Source: Trochalopteron elliotii
Lineage: Eukaryota; Chordata; Aves; Passeriformes; Leiothrichidae
Assembly (NCBI GenBank): GCA_024734555.1
Contig: JANPWX010000073.1
Location: 863,420 to 927,419, forward strand
DNA length: 64,000 bases
Direction: 5' to 3'
Part shown: positions 1 to 11,840 of the stretch, in pieces
How positions within the stretch are numbered: position 1 is the first letter of the stretch
How the letters are laid out: every line of letters starts with the position of its first letter
The notes under the pieces: generated by a model
Seen by the model: only the letters and a program-made list of their open reading frames with translations
Told to the model about the DNA's origin: nothing
The model's database searches: none
Position numbers and translations under genes: made by a program

Positions 1-55
1 AGAGGAGGAGAGTCAGAGAGCGAGCAAGAGAGGAGGAGAGTCAGAGAGCAAGGTC
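1..55. repeat. 28-bp imperfect tandem duplication
   Basis: A purine-rich unit starting agaggaggagagtcagagag at 1 is repeated from 29 and diverges after about 22 bases. It lies inside the LTR-like segment and may belong to it. Confidence 0.7.
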
Positions 56-458
56 TTTGTTACAATACATTATATCTCCTTTTGTGTTGAATATTCTAAT
101 TTACACTAACCAACCAGTACATGACACAAAACCCTATAGAATCTACATATAGCCTATAAGAACTACTACATTACCATACTGTGTTATATTTTAAACTCTA
201 AAAACTACTCTTTAGACTATTCTCTTTTGCTACATTGACCTTTGGATTCCTTAGTCAGCAGAAGGGTATTGTTCAATCAAGAGGGATTCTCCTTCAGCTG
301 GCTAGACTATTGTTTTCAGGTTATATAGTAACTAAGGCTCAGTATCCTACAACTCAAAGCAAGCTTTCATTTCTATTTCGATTATAGGTTTCATATTTTC
401 AGAATCTTTTGCTAAGCAATCATATTTATAAGGTTTCCCTGATTCATCTTCCCCAACA
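1..458 (-). mobile_element. Partial LTR, avian ERVL-like, cut by window edge
   Basis: Read on the minus strand, this begins TGTTGGGGAAGATGAATCAG at 458 and continues as an AT-rich, promoter-like sequence to the window edge. The TGTTGGGGA start and the AT-rich U3-like body resemble long terminal repeats of avian class III (ERVL) endogenous retroviruses as I remember them. The other end, with the polyadenylation signal and CA terminus, lies outside the window, so length and solo status are unknown. No retroviral coding sequence follows inside the window. The family assignment is from memory; the right boundary rests on the TG start only, since the 5-bp target duplication cannot be checked. Confidence 0.5.
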
Positions 459-3197
459 CCTTGGAGATCATTTCATCATTCTCACACTTTATACCTACAA
501 TAAAATAAAATTAAACTTCATAGTGATATTTAAGTCAATTAATATAGTGCCATTTCTCTTCTGTTGTTTTGCAATTTGTTGAATAACAATGCTTCTTTGT
601 AACTGGTGCTAGTTATATCCATGGTTAAGGGTCTTGGGCCATGGGCAGCTTCTATGTTTTCCCTCTAAAACATTATAAGCGTAATAATTTTTTGTGGAAA
701 TAGTATTTTCCCAGGGGAAATTTAGGGAAAGATAGGAGGGAATTCTCTTGAGAGCTTTGAAACCAAACCTGAGATTGTTAATCAATCCTCCTATGTCTCC
801 AGAAATAGCATCCTGCAAATTGTCAAATGTGGTAGAAATCACACATCGGGTACAGTCAGAGTGCAGAACTGACGTGTTTTTTAACTGCATGGTGTTTGGA
901 TCCTGTGACACAGAATTGCAACAGGTGACATTTCAGTGTGTTACAGTTCACTGCAGATGGATCTTGCAAGACCAGGGTGTGAGGGTGCCTGGCTGTAGTG
1001 GATTAATGCAACAGCAGGTCTACAGCTCCTCACATGACTTTTTGGAGTCGCCCTCCTGTTGGTCTGAGGTTCTCACAGCTGAAACTCTTTTGGCCTTGCA
1101 GCACCCTTGTCCTGCACACCCCTGCAACCCAGCCCTGCACCAGGTCCTCAGCCCTGGAAAGGGAGTACTGTGTCAGTCCTTTGCCCTTCCATGCTTTTGC
1201 AGTTTTTTTGGAGCAGATTGCCATTTGTGTCAAGCTGTGTGGTTTTGTGACGTGTAGATAAATCATTTTGCTCGTGACCTGACCTTGGTCCTCAGCAGTA
1301 GGCACAGATGCATTAACTACTTCTTTCTGAAGTGGGCATCGTTCCCTTATTTTGGAAACCGATTCTTTCTCTCTGTTCCTTCAGTATTGCCTAAACTGCA
1401 ATTTTCCTTTTATAAGATTCTGTTCTCAAGGGATCTCAGAGTGTCTCAGGAGCAGCTATATTTAGTTGCACAGTAGTAATATGGATATACAAAGTATGGT
1501 ATAAACAACTCTTTAACTTATGAAACTTAGGAATTATTTTTCCTGCCTTCATGGGGGAGTAGTGTTTTTATTCTTGTACCAATAGTACAGATGGAGAAAG
1601 CAAGACTCAGGGAGACCTCGTGACCCACTGAAGGTCAGTGGATGCTGGTAGTAGTCTTGAGTGTCTTGGAACAAACTGTAACCACAGGAGGATGCTTAAA
1701 TTTATGCAGCAGGTTAAGCAATAATGTAATGGTCCTCTTTAGGGATGTTCACTACTAAATTGTGGTGAGTCATCTATATTTAGCAGGATGCTACTATCAT
1801 CATGCTTTTTAAGTAAAGTGCTTTTAACACAGTTTATTTCAAGGAGAAGTGCATGCACTGAAAATCTGTTCTTTGTAGTTTCCTCCTTGTGGAGCATTAA
1901 TGCTGCCTTCCCTTTTGTAAGTGTTCAGAGAAAAATTTGGCTCCTGGTTGTTTAACAGACAGTAGTGTAACAAAGACAGTTCTCTGGTTATTACTACCTT
2001 GTGTTTGCACAGTTATTTATGAGCATTCCCTAATTGAGAGTCTCCAAACTTACTTTGTGAGGGCAGTCAGTTTGATTTATAGCATGGAAAACTGATGTGT
2101 GCAGAGACGAAATGATTTTCTTGCTGTCAGGTAGGACATTTGCCCAGGCTCTCCTTTAGAGAAGTCACAATTAAAGGGCTTCTGGTCATATGCCTCCCTA
2201 CTTTATTCTTGCAACTGTTTCATGTCCTGTGCACCGGGGAAAAAGCACAACATTTTAAACTGTGCACAGTGAACTTTTAAGGGTTTTTTTTTGGGTTCTT
2301 TTTCTTGTAAGTTTTCATCTCTTTGGTTTTGGAGGTCACTTGTGTCCTGCCTTCTGCCTTTTTTTTTCCACTGCTTGAGCTGGGCTGCTCTATTTCATCT
2401 GGATTGAAGAATTCAGCTTCATTCTAAACGGAAGTAGAAATCAAATGCTTTGATGGTTTTGAAAGGAAATTTTCGAGAGAAATTCCATCTTAGGACACTG
2501 ATAGTTTGTCTCTTTGTGGAATTGTATTGTTAAAATACAAGGAGGTACCCTAAGCAAAAAGATATTTTGATGTGAAAAGTCAACATTTTTCACCCAAAAA
2601 TGCTTAAGTTGGATGTTTTTGTATTTTTGACTTTTTTCCTCCCTGTTTTTCTTTTGAAACACAGTTATGATTTTACAAAACTTCCCATGTTTGATAAGTT
2701 TTGGTTTAGTGGAAGTAACTTCAGTAAAACTTTAGTATTTGGGGCTTTTTATTTCTACAGGGCATTTAAAAAGAGCGGTGATAAAAACCAACTTGCAGCA
2801 GTTGGTGGTACCTGTGCACAGTTTCTGCCTATTATTTTTGCCATCTTGGCACATGTATGCAAACACCATGTACACTTGCATGTGGCACTGCTCTTGTCCT
2901 TTCCTTATTTATTGTGCTGTAGAGCATTGTACTGAAAGAATCAAGTTTCTATTTAAGAAATACAGCAAATATTTGTTAATATTTGTTTCCCCTTCTGGAA
3001 CAGTCACTGGAGAAATCAGAACAGGACTAGCAGGTTGAGCTCAGTCCGTTAATATTTGTGCATATGCAGAGCCACAGCTCTCCTCCTGGCAGCATAGCAG
3101 TACTTGTATATTTGCATCTCTGCATGAAGCTAATTTCAAGTGTAATTTTGGTATTAGGCTGATCATATCGCTTACTTAGGGACAAAAACTTGTGCAT
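459..3197. other. Unique noncoding DNA
   Basis: Open frames here (such as 748-1257 on plus) overlap frames on the other strand and have no domain or splice context. Composition is AT-rich with T runs near 2280-2370. No repeat family recognised. Confidence 0.6.
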
Positions 3198-3555
3198 TTA
3201 TTTTCTCATACTCTCATGAGCCAACCTAGCTCTGAGAACACGAGCCTCTGCTTCACAAGCATCAGCAGGAGAAAGCCAATGTCTGAACTCCACTTTGTTA
3301 CCTCTGGGCTTTGATTTTACCAGTTGTGCTGAAGCCAGGAGTGTTGTTTGTGCGGAGGCAATGACACCCTGTTTAAAATCTGTGGTGCATTTCTGCAGCA
3401 GCCTGTCTAAGCAGTCCTGGGCCAGGTCAGCCCACTGGTCTCTGTTGCCATGGCCAAATCTGGATGCTCCAATGGGAGAGGCCAAAACCTCCTCAGTGAG
3501 AAACTGGTGCCAAACATTTAGCAAAGAGGAGTCTGGTGTCCTGTCTGTGCTACAG
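3198..3555 (-). pseudogene. Coding-like exon or retrocopy fragment, unknown protein
   Basis: The minus frame from about 3553 down to a TAA at the 3198 end reads as ordinary soluble protein, about 115 residues, with no stop. Near its start it has [16 protein letters not shown], then [20 protein letters not shown], and it ends in an acidic and basic helical segment finishing AHESMRK. The stop codon overlaps an AATAAA hexamer, as in a compact 3' end. The upstream end runs almost directly into a CR1 insertion (3581-4074), and no continuation of the frame is visible beyond that CR1 after 4074. It could be a real terminal exon whose acceptor lies at the CR1 edge, or a fragment of a retrocopy. I do not recognise the protein. 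The plus-strand frame covering the same bases has a less protein-like composition and reads on into the CR1. Confidence 0.35.
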
Positions 3556-3580
3556 GTTGCCTTAGGAGTAGGCTGGTGTA

Positions 3581-4074
3581 TGAGGGGCTTGGAACACAAG
3601 CCCTGTGTGGAACGACTGAGGGAGTTGGGGTTGTTTAGCCTGGAGAAAAGGAGACTCAGAGGTGACATTATCATTCTCTACAACTCCCTTAAAGGTGGTT
3701 TTAGTCAGGTGGGGTTTGGTCTCTTTCACCAGGCAGCAACTGACAGAATGAGAGGACACAGTCTTAAGCTATGCCAAGGGAAATATAGGTTGGATATTAG
3801 GAAAAAGTTTTTCATTAAAAGATTATTAAAGTACTGGAATGGTCTTCCTGGGGAGGTGGTGGAGTCACCATCCCTGGATGTGTTTAAAAAAAGACTGGAT
3901 GTGGCACTCAGTTCCATGGTCTGTTTGAGGTGTTAGGGCATGGGTTGGACTTGGTGATCTTGGAGGTCTCTTCCAATTGAGTCATTCTGTATTCTGTATT
4001 CTGTATTCTGTATTCTGTATTCTGTATTCTGTATTCTGTATTCTGTATTCTGTATTTTGTATTCTGTATTCTGT
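3581..4074 (+). mobile_element. CR1 LINE, 5'-truncated 3' end
   Basis: This is the 3' part of a chicken-repeat-1 non-LTR retrotransposon. The plus strand encodes the typical end of CR1 ORF2: [17 protein letters not shown], then a segment around RLDIRKKFF, then [20 protein letters not shown]. After that comes the 3' UTR with gttggacttggtgatcttgg and the octamer-type tail. It lacks the endonuclease and most of the reverse transcriptase, as is usual for 5'-truncated copies. The frame is still open across the fragment, which suggests moderate age. It sits at the upstream edge of the coding-like segment ending at 3555. Confidence 0.93.
3984..4074 (+). repeat. (ATTCTGT)13 CR1 tail microsatellite
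   Basis: Thirteen consecutive 7-bp ATTCTGT units, with one substitution (ATTTTGT at 4054-4060). CR1 elements normally end in two to four units of a short ATTCTATG-like repeat, so this is an expanded tail. Confidence 0.95.
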
Positions 4075-5929
4075 CTACACAACCCAATTTTCTCTTAATT
4101 TTAGGTTATGTCCACATTCCCTTGCCATAAAATGAATATAGTCATATGTATTCCTTCTACCAATGCAGAGTGAATAAAGAATCCATCTCCTTCCCTTCCT
4201 CAGGCGAAGCCCCCCATGTGCAAAGCAGCAGATGTAAAATTTCCCCCTTGCCAGGGCCCAGGTTGAGCTGGGCTAACTGAGTCCCTGGTGCAGTGTCCTC
4301 AGCTGGTGTCCAACAGGGTGGGTGTGCAATGGCCCTGGACACCAACCCCTCGGCCTCCCCAGCAGAGGGGCTGTGGGTGGGCTGCAGGCTCAGCTCTCCC
4401 TCTGCCCGACACATTATCAGCCTCTGCCAGGAGCCAGTGGGTTGGCACACCCTCTCTGCAGGCCCACTGGGGGGATTACTTCCTAATCCCCACTAATTAG
4501 AAGTTGGCTAATGCCTGGAAGCATGAGGGTATAGTGATGTTATGCTTTTTTTAATTCTATTTTTTATTTATTTATTTATTTCTACCTAATGTATCTGTGG
4601 ATTTTCCCAGTATCCTTATAAATGCATGGGCCTCTGTGATTTCTGCTGAGCTCTTGACTTAACTGTAATGTGGGTTAATCATTCCTGGCAGTTGATTATT
4701 GGCTGTGTTTAGAAGAAGCGGAAAAAGTAAAAACAGAAAAGGAAAATGACAACATTGTCCTTATGTCTGGTCATGTTTCCTGCTCTTTAGTTATGCTGAA
4801 CAACTTTTCTTTCTTTCTCTTGAAAAAAACAAACACAAAAAGCCCACAAGCAAACAAAACCTACAGAGAAGCACCTGTTTCACTTCTTCATTCCCATTTG
4901 ATAATTTCTTTCTATTTAACCCATCTCCAAGTTAAATTGTCCCAATTTTAACAGTGCTTGACCAGTAAGTGTTTTTGACTGGTGAATGATCAAACCTTTC
5001 TCTGTCCTCTGCATTTTCAAATGTGCCATGCAGAAGTAACTACAGCAATTCCAGCTGAGGGTGCACTTTCAGTCTTCATGGTGGCATTAGAATACTTCCA
5101 GCATCCTTCTTTTCAGGCTCTGCCTTTAGACACCCTGACAGCTTGCTTGCTTCTTTGACCACTGTTGTATGTCGAACAGATGTTTTCATTGAGCCCTTCA
5201 CAGTGATACCAAGATATTTTCCTCTAGCGATTACTTTTGAATTAGAGCCCCATGGTATATGAGTTGTTCAGATTATTCTTATTACTGTCCGTTTGGTAAT
5301 GTTGAATTTCATCCTGCATTATGCTGCCCACTTGCTGAGCTTTGTCAGATCCCTTCGAAGTCTCTCTCAATCTTCTTTTGTCTCAGCCAGCCCAAATCAC
5401 TTTGCCAGCTTCCTGTCTCTCTTCCAGATATTAAGGAATAGATTAAACTACCCCAGAACTGGTTAGAAACCTGGAGGTAATCCCTTGTAATCAGGGCCAG
5501 AGCGAGGACAGGGGGAGAGGGGCTCCCATGCCTCTGAGCCTGGGCACTGAAGAGTGGGGCAGCAGCTCCAGACTCAGCCTGACCTCAGCTGGCCTGAACC
5601 CCACTGGGGGCAATGCAAGGGGGGGAGTTCCCACGTCAGGCAAGCAGGGGACAGGTCTGGCACTGAACTGGCATCCTGCCCAGAACAGTTTAGCAGGTGC
5701 ACTTTGAAGTGACAGAAAATTAATGACTTAGTCCTGTACTTTTCCTTCCAAAATTAGAGTGGATTGCAGGGCCACAAGTTCCCCTGAGTGGAGATCAAGC
5801 TGGTTTGTCTCCTGTTGTGTACTTTTAGGGGCTTAGGGTATTGGACTGGTTCAACCAAGCCCTGCTGCCACTTCCAGGTGAGCCTGTAGCCTCTCTTATG
5901 GAAAGCGTGCTAACTTCAAGAACCACCTG
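4075..5929. other. Unique noncoding DNA with short TTTA repeat
   Basis: A TTTA run lies at 4561-4581. A GC-richer stretch at 4190-4470 carries overlapping frames on both strands without a recognisable product. No transposon recognised. Confidence 0.55.
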
Positions 5930-5935
5930 ACCTAC

Positions 5936-6456
5936 CAGGGGTTTGCTTGTCTTTACTAGCAGTTACAGCCACTTCGGAAATTTCTTTCTCCACTGTTCTG
6001 CACTTCTGGACTTGTTCCTTGAATGTACTGAAATGTTTGGGTTTTGGCTTTTGCAGTTGACCTTCAGTTTTGCTCTCAGTCTAGCTACCATTTTATGAAG
6101 CAACTGTTTAGACTGAATCACTTCTTGTTCCTTTTGTTTGGCCATACAATATGCTCTCTTCCTTCTCAGCAGTTTTTTGTCTAGGGCACTGAGTACCTTT
6201 ACAGTGATGATGCTGAGATTGCTTCAACACACAGTGTAAGAACTTTAGTTCCCCTGCTTTTGGATTTAGCCTGCTTTGACCGTTTGTGCTTTTAATTGTT
6301 TCTAAATGTAAGAGGCACAATGAAAAGTTCTGCTAGTGTTTTTCTCACAGGGATGTTAAATTTGACTATGTAGCAGTCACTGTTGCTTTGTATCTTTGTA
6401 TCAATTGCAGTGTTTTCCCTTCTAAGCGCGCTGGGACAGGTTGTTCCAAGTGCTAC
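5936..6456 (-). pseudogene. Decayed coding-like region, unknown protein
   Basis: Three overlapping minus-strand frames each read as plausible charged protein, in order. Frame A is open 6456-6295 (includes ENTAIDTKIQ and VKFNIPVRKTLAEL), meets a TAA at 6294-6292, then continues KHKRSKQAKSKSRG to about 6202. Frame B is open 6223-5963 (LDKKLLRRKRAY, AKQKEQEVIQSKQLLHKM). Frame C is open 6080-5936 (KPKPKHFSTFKEQVQKC, VEKEISEVAVTASKDKQ) and ends at a good donor-like CCTG|GTAGGT. The pattern suggests a gene or retrocopy broken by at least one nonsense change and frameshifts, or chance overlap of exons. The protein is not recognised. It may or may not relate to the fragment at 3198-3555 on the same strand. 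Confidence 0.25.
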
Positions 6457-7711
6457 CTACCCTCCTTTAGATGCTGCAGAATTGTAACCTGCTGTGACTC
6501 TTAACTAATTCCTGCACATGTTGCTGAAGTCACTATTTTTTTGTGTTTTCTTTGACTTTGTTTATTTGCTCTCACTCCACACTGTGCAGTAGATATTCCT
6601 TTTCTGATCAGGAGGCCGTTGGGAAATACAGGTTGCTTTAGTGAGATTTGTTTTTAAGTTAACTTTTCTCCCTCTTCAGCCTTGGCTATCTAGATGAGAT
6701 TTGTGTATCACCCATCTTGCAGTTTGATGTCTCTGCCTCTTTACCCACACTGGATTTCCAGGCAGGGCATGAGTCTGTGATGAATTCTGCAGCTGTGGGC
6801 ACACAGACTGCAAGGCATGTTGGACACTGTGTTGGTTGGTATGGCTGTATAAAGAGGTGTTGTGCTATGTTGTAGGGGCTGGTTCACTGCATCAAACCTG
6901 AAGTGCTTCTTGGAGTTTTTTGTTCCAGCTCCACACCACCCTGACCTGTGCTCCTGTGTGGTCTATCAGCATTAGCTGCACTCTGAAATGTTTCATTTAG
7001 AGATGGTATCTCAGCAAATACAGCCCTGCTTCTTGGTTAGAAGGTCCCTGGGAACTCCTGCAAGGAATGCATCACTCACTCTGCTGCCTCTCACTGCCTG
7101 TGCCAATGAAGGGGGCCTGGAGCTTCCCACAATACCTGGGGAAGGAGACAGGGATGAGTGGAAGATGGGTTGCTGTAGTGAACCAGAAGGTGATGGAGGG
7201 CTGAGCTTGTGTGATTTCTGGGCTGCTTCCATAATTAACTGTGTGGTTGATCCTCACTCTTTGATGGGGTTTGTTGTCTGAACGAACCATTGGATTGTGG
7301 AGCTGCTCACATGCAGACCAGCTTGGCTTTCTGGCTGTGTGAGCTAGTGACTCGGAGAGGCTGGGAAGACCTTGGCTATTTGGCAGAGGGACAGAATGGC
7401 CTCAGTCTGTCTGCAGAATCATCATGTCCTTGGCTTGTCAAGGGCAGCCCCTTCTTTTGCCCCTGAAACAGCTGGTGTGCCCTGGGCCCTTATTACGGGA
7501 CTCATCTGCAATCAGCGCCTCTCTCTCCTGCGCTGGAAATGCTTGGACACGGAGAGCAGGCTTGTGTTTCTCAGCTGCACAGAGCTGGAGCAAGGCTGTG
7601 CTTTGCTTGTTCTTTGGGGAATGGTCTGTGCTAGCTCTACAGTAGCTTTTTTGCATAGTTTCATCTGTTCTCACTGCTGCTCTTGCCCTTATTCCCAGTG
7701 GCTGTTTTGCC
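6457..7711. other. Unique noncoding DNA
   Basis: Short overlapping frames only (for example 6988-7281 plus against 7011-7290 minus). No repeat family, splice-site pattern or CpG cluster recognised. Confidence 0.55.
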
Positions 7712-7730
7712 TTTTTTTTTTTTTTTTTTT
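7712..7730. repeat. Poly-T run (19)
   Basis: Homopolymer of 19 T. No SINE or LINE body is recognisable beside it, so it is not clearly a retroposon tail. Confidence 0.9.
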
Positions 7731-7859
7731 CATTTGCAAGACTGCATTTCAGCTGCCACATTGACAGCAGTTGTCTGTTTATGCACAGAATAGGTACAGC
7801 ACAGGCAGTCTTCCCCCATCCCCTTGGTTCCCATACTCCAGCCCTCCTGCACTGCATGC

Positions 7860-8140
7860 CCTGTCCCCCACAGCTTCACCCTCGCTGGGAGCTCCAGCCC
7901 TGAGGCAGAGGGCTCACAGCGAGGGGACCGCTGCAGGTGAAGAGGGGGAGCTGAGGCATCCCACCGCCACCGGCTTGTGTTGCATCCTAATTGCAAATAG
8001 CCCTTCCGGCGTCAGCAGTTTGTGGGAATAACTGACAGGAGGTGCCGGCGAGGTGCTGAGTCAGAGCGAGGTGTGCTTGCCAAGTCACTGCAGCAGAAGG
8101 AGTCCGATCGCCTCGTGTGGAGGGAAGCCAATGGACGGTG
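7860..8140. other. Moderately CpG-enriched block
   Basis: CpG dinucleotides are denser here than in the flanks (around accgccaccgg, ttccggcgtcagc and ccgatcgcctcg). A MARE/AP-1-like TGCTGAGTCA sits at 8054-8063. This could be a regulatory element; no transcript structure is visible. Confidence 0.25.
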
Positions 8141-8284
8141 GGTTTCCTAGCTGCCTTTGGGGCCTCTTTCTTTCCTTTCTCTGAGGCTGAAATTCAGAAG
8201 CAGTGATGCTATGCATGTAAGGGACAAACCAGGGATCGGGGAGCTCTTTATTTTTTGCTTTTTCCTTTTTGTGGTTTTTGTTTG

Positions 8285-8307
8285 TTTTTTTTTTTTTTTT
8301 TTTTTTT
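8285..8307. repeat. Poly-T run (23)
   Basis: Homopolymer of 23 T following a T/G-rich lead-in at 8251-8284. It generates the lysine-rich frames seen on the minus strand here. Confidence 0.9.
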
Positions 8308-10426
8308 GGCTGTGAGCACTGGGATTAGGGGATGTGGGCTCCATTCCCACCTGCTGCCACTGGGTTTCTGTGCTGTCATTTCTGTGCTCCGAGCAAGCAG
8401 AAGGGGTAGAAAACACGTGTTGTGGGGTAGTGTTGAGAGAGTGGCCCTAGTGACAGATTGATGTTTCCTGGGAGAGGAAAAGCAGCATGTGACATCCTCA
8501 GCTGGGAAAGGGGGGATAGCTATGCAAGCCGAAAAAGCTGCAAAATAAAGTGACTGAAAAGGTGTTCTGTCCTGTCCTTCCTGAGGGTTGTTTCTGCTGC
8601 AGTGTCCTACCATTTATTTAGGGATTTGAAATTACTCGTTTGACATGCAGGAAGATGAGTGCTTGTCCTCTACACATCTAGCACCTGATGGACCTCCAGG
8701 TCAGGCTTGTGAGAGCTTTGTCATTTATTCCTGACCTTCTTGAATATGGCTAACATCAGTGTTTGTACCACAGCTGCATCTGTCCCAGAGGTCTGTATTC
8801 TTTCCTTTTCCTTGCTTCAGGGTGACTTCAGTCTTCTTTTTCTTTCTCCCTCTCTGTAGCACAGGATACTTTTTTCCTACCTTGGACAAAAGTCAGTATT
8901 TGTTTCACAGTGATCTAAATATATGTGTCTGCTGTGTGCTGCCTTTGTAGGGAGAGCATACTATTTTTGCTTTTAGTAACCACTTTGTGGAAAGAGATGA
9001 GGAGCACGAAGACAGAGGCCCATGTATTTTTCAGAACCCTTCATGCAGAATTCCCACGGCCAATCTGGGGTTAGAGCCTGCATTTCCTGACTGCCAGCCC
9101 ATGCCTTCTCCACTGGGCAATGCTGCCTGTCCACTGATTTAATCACTGGCCTGCTGAATACTTTTCATCCTGAGTTTTCATGGCAGCAGCTCATGGGTGA
9201 TTATAAATTCTGAGTCTTTACAGAAAATCTGCAGTGACTGAATCAAATGTGGTTCTTCCCCCACCCTTGTCTTGACCACCTTCATGATGAATATTGGGCA
9301 TGGGACCCCCTGAGGAGTGGTCCTGGGGTCACTGGTGAGGGGATGGTGTGTGCAAGGTATCTGTTCTCCTGTCCTCCAGCTGCCTGCCTGTTCACATGCT
9401 GGGTGCACTGTGACACTGCTGGCAGTCTAAAACAATCTGTGCCTTGAGGATGCTTTGGAGGAAATCTTTCCCCAGGGCTGATCAGGATCAGATCAGGGCT
9501 GGTTTGGGAGGCCCAGGATGGTCTGCTGCATGGCTGGCTTGCCTTCAAGTTGTATTTCTGTGTGAGTTTTGCCCTGCATGGTGGAGATGTGCTAGCCAGG
9601 GTGCTCCTATAGAGAAGAGTGAGTCTGGTCCTCAGGCATTATGAAGTATTTCTTCATTGCTTAAGGGAACCTTGGTCTCTGTCTGGTCTAATGCAGCCCT
9701 TCTTCCTTATTCACTCTCTACCCATGGTGTGGCTGCACTCTGAAAATAGAAAAAAAAAGCATTGTGTGTTACAATTGGGATTTTATAAGACACCTATGGG
9801 AATTAAGCACAGAATTCCCTCAGGTTCTTTTTAAACAGCCTAGCTGATGTGAATTTATGTTGACAATAAGCAAGAGTGGAAGCAGTCCTGTCAGCAGAGC
9901 CACAGCTATTCTCCCCGTGTTTGATGTAGAAGCTGCTGTGGTAAAGCTTATTTAGCTTTGAGGTCTGTGCGTCAGGACCTGGGAGTGGAGCCTTCAAGAG
10001 GTCTCTGATGTGAGTGGACCCCATGCTCTTGCCTCCTCTGGGGGTCTTTTCAAGCACTGGTAATTGCTGTGGAAATACCAGTGTGGAATAACACTTTGTA
10101 TGGGGCCTCTGTCCTCTGCTGGGCTGGAAAAATGCACCTGACACCCACTGGGCCAAGGACTGAGCCTGCTATGAGTCAGTCCAGGATGATGAAACTCTGC
10201 CAAACCAACTCTTTTTTCCTTTCCTTTACCTTAAGGGGTAACAATGTTCATGGATGGTGAAGAGTAGCATTTAATTGCAACTCGCTGCAATAGAATTTGC
10301 TTTGGAGATAATTGAGAGATTCTTCTGACAACTGCAAGAATTCTTTTTTATTCTCTTTCTCCATAACCAAAGAATGACAACTTGTATCAGTTTTCCACAA
10401 ATGGAGAAATTCAGTGACAATTATCA

Positions 10427-10444
10427 TACTTTTAATTAAAAGTA
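10427..10444. repeat. 18-bp perfect palindrome
   Basis: TACTTTTAATTAAAAGTA is its own reverse complement and centres on a TTAATTAA homeodomain-type core. It lies in AT-rich unique sequence. Confidence 0.8.
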
Positions 10445-11818
10445 AACAATTATGATTCGAAATAATAAAACAACTGCTGGAGATGAAACAAGTAGCGGAA
10501 TAGAGCTGTCACTTAAACAAATCAGGACACAAACAAGAAGAAAAGGCTGCCTTCATCCTTAGTTATGAGTGAGAACCCTTTCTGGAATTGTTTTCTTAGC
10601 TAAAATTAATTTCATAATGTATTTTAGGGTTCTTCTGGCCAAATAGTGAGGGCACAGCTGGCAGCTTCTCTTGCAGCTGCAGGAGGGGAAAAGTGATTCA
10701 GGTGTGGATGATGCTGACCCTGTGATCCAGTGCAGAGCCAGTGGGTCCCAGAAGGTCACTGTTCTTTCCTGCTAGTGATCTGCTTCCAGCTTCTCCTCAC
10801 CCCTTGCACCTTTATGAAAATGTTCACTGTGTGGCTTGATGGACACAAAGAAATGTCCACCTCTCATTGTGAATTTATGTGAGGTGGGCCCAAGTTGTGG
10901 AAATCTTATTAAATTAGTGAACTGTGTAAGGCTTCCATTCATTTTGGTTTTGCTCAGAGTACAGCTTGGATTGTTCTCTCAGATTTGAAGAGTTATTCAG
11001 CCTTGGAGCTCAAAATCAACTTACAGGCTAAAATCAGACCAGGTCTCCTTAGCTTAGCTTTAAAAACAGGAACATATTACACTCAAAGTCCATTAAAGCC
11101 AAAAGGCTGTCTTAATGCATGTGTATATATATAATATATAATAATGCACATATAATTGTACAGCCAAAATAAAGCAGCACTGGGAAATGCATAAGTTAAT
11201 GATGCCTTGTTATGTATCCTGTATCATTTATGGAATGAATCCTGTATCTTTTATGGCATGAATTTTATAGTCTAAGTGGTAGTAAGATTAGAGGTAGGTG
11301 AATAATTTATAACAAATAATTTATTTAATGAATTCCTCTTCCATTTCTATTTGAAAACTGTTTGTGAACATCCTGCGGTTTCTTTGCATTTTACTTATTT
11401 GAAATTACTTACTGAATAGCTTCTACAAATAATATTTGACATGCCACATGCTCATAAGAAGGTTTGTTTGGGTTTTTTTTAACTGTTTCCTGGGATGGGG
11501 AGCAGCATTTCATCTGCATGTTTGGTTGCTCAGCATTGATATAGAGAAAAATTTCATGCCATAGTATTTCGCTATCCTGACAGCACAAAGTAATTGCTAG
11601 AATTAAGCAGGTTCTGAAAGGTACCAAGAATTAGCTAGTAATTTTTAATAATTTTTCAGACTGTTTGTGGGGATAGGCAAGTTCAAAACTAACTTTTGCC
11701 AGGGAGTGCTAAAATTGCTCAAAATGTGTTACTTCCTTGTACATTTACGTCACTAAATTAGAATAGCTTCAGAAATGAACAGAATGCTCTAAGGTCCACA
11801 GTCAGCAGCGTGCTGTGC

Positions 11819-11840
11819 ATATGCCTGACTTCAGGCATAT
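11819..11840. repeat. Short inverted repeat (9-bp arms, 4-nt loop)
   Basis: ATATGCCTG at 11819-11827 and CAGGCATAT at 11832-11840 are perfect reverse complements around actt. The arms are too short for a microRNA precursor. Confidence 0.8.

Noticed and set aside
3295..3936. 213-codon plus frame treated as a gene
   Set aside because: Its second half is CR1 ORF2 sequence and its first half is antisense to the more protein-like minus frame.
8054..8063. MARE/AP-1-like site as a standalone regulatory feature
   Set aside because: A single 10-base match is expected by chance in 64 kb; kept only as a note inside the CpG-enriched block.
11819..11840. microRNA precursor hairpin
   Set aside because: Arms are only 9 bp with a 4-nt loop.
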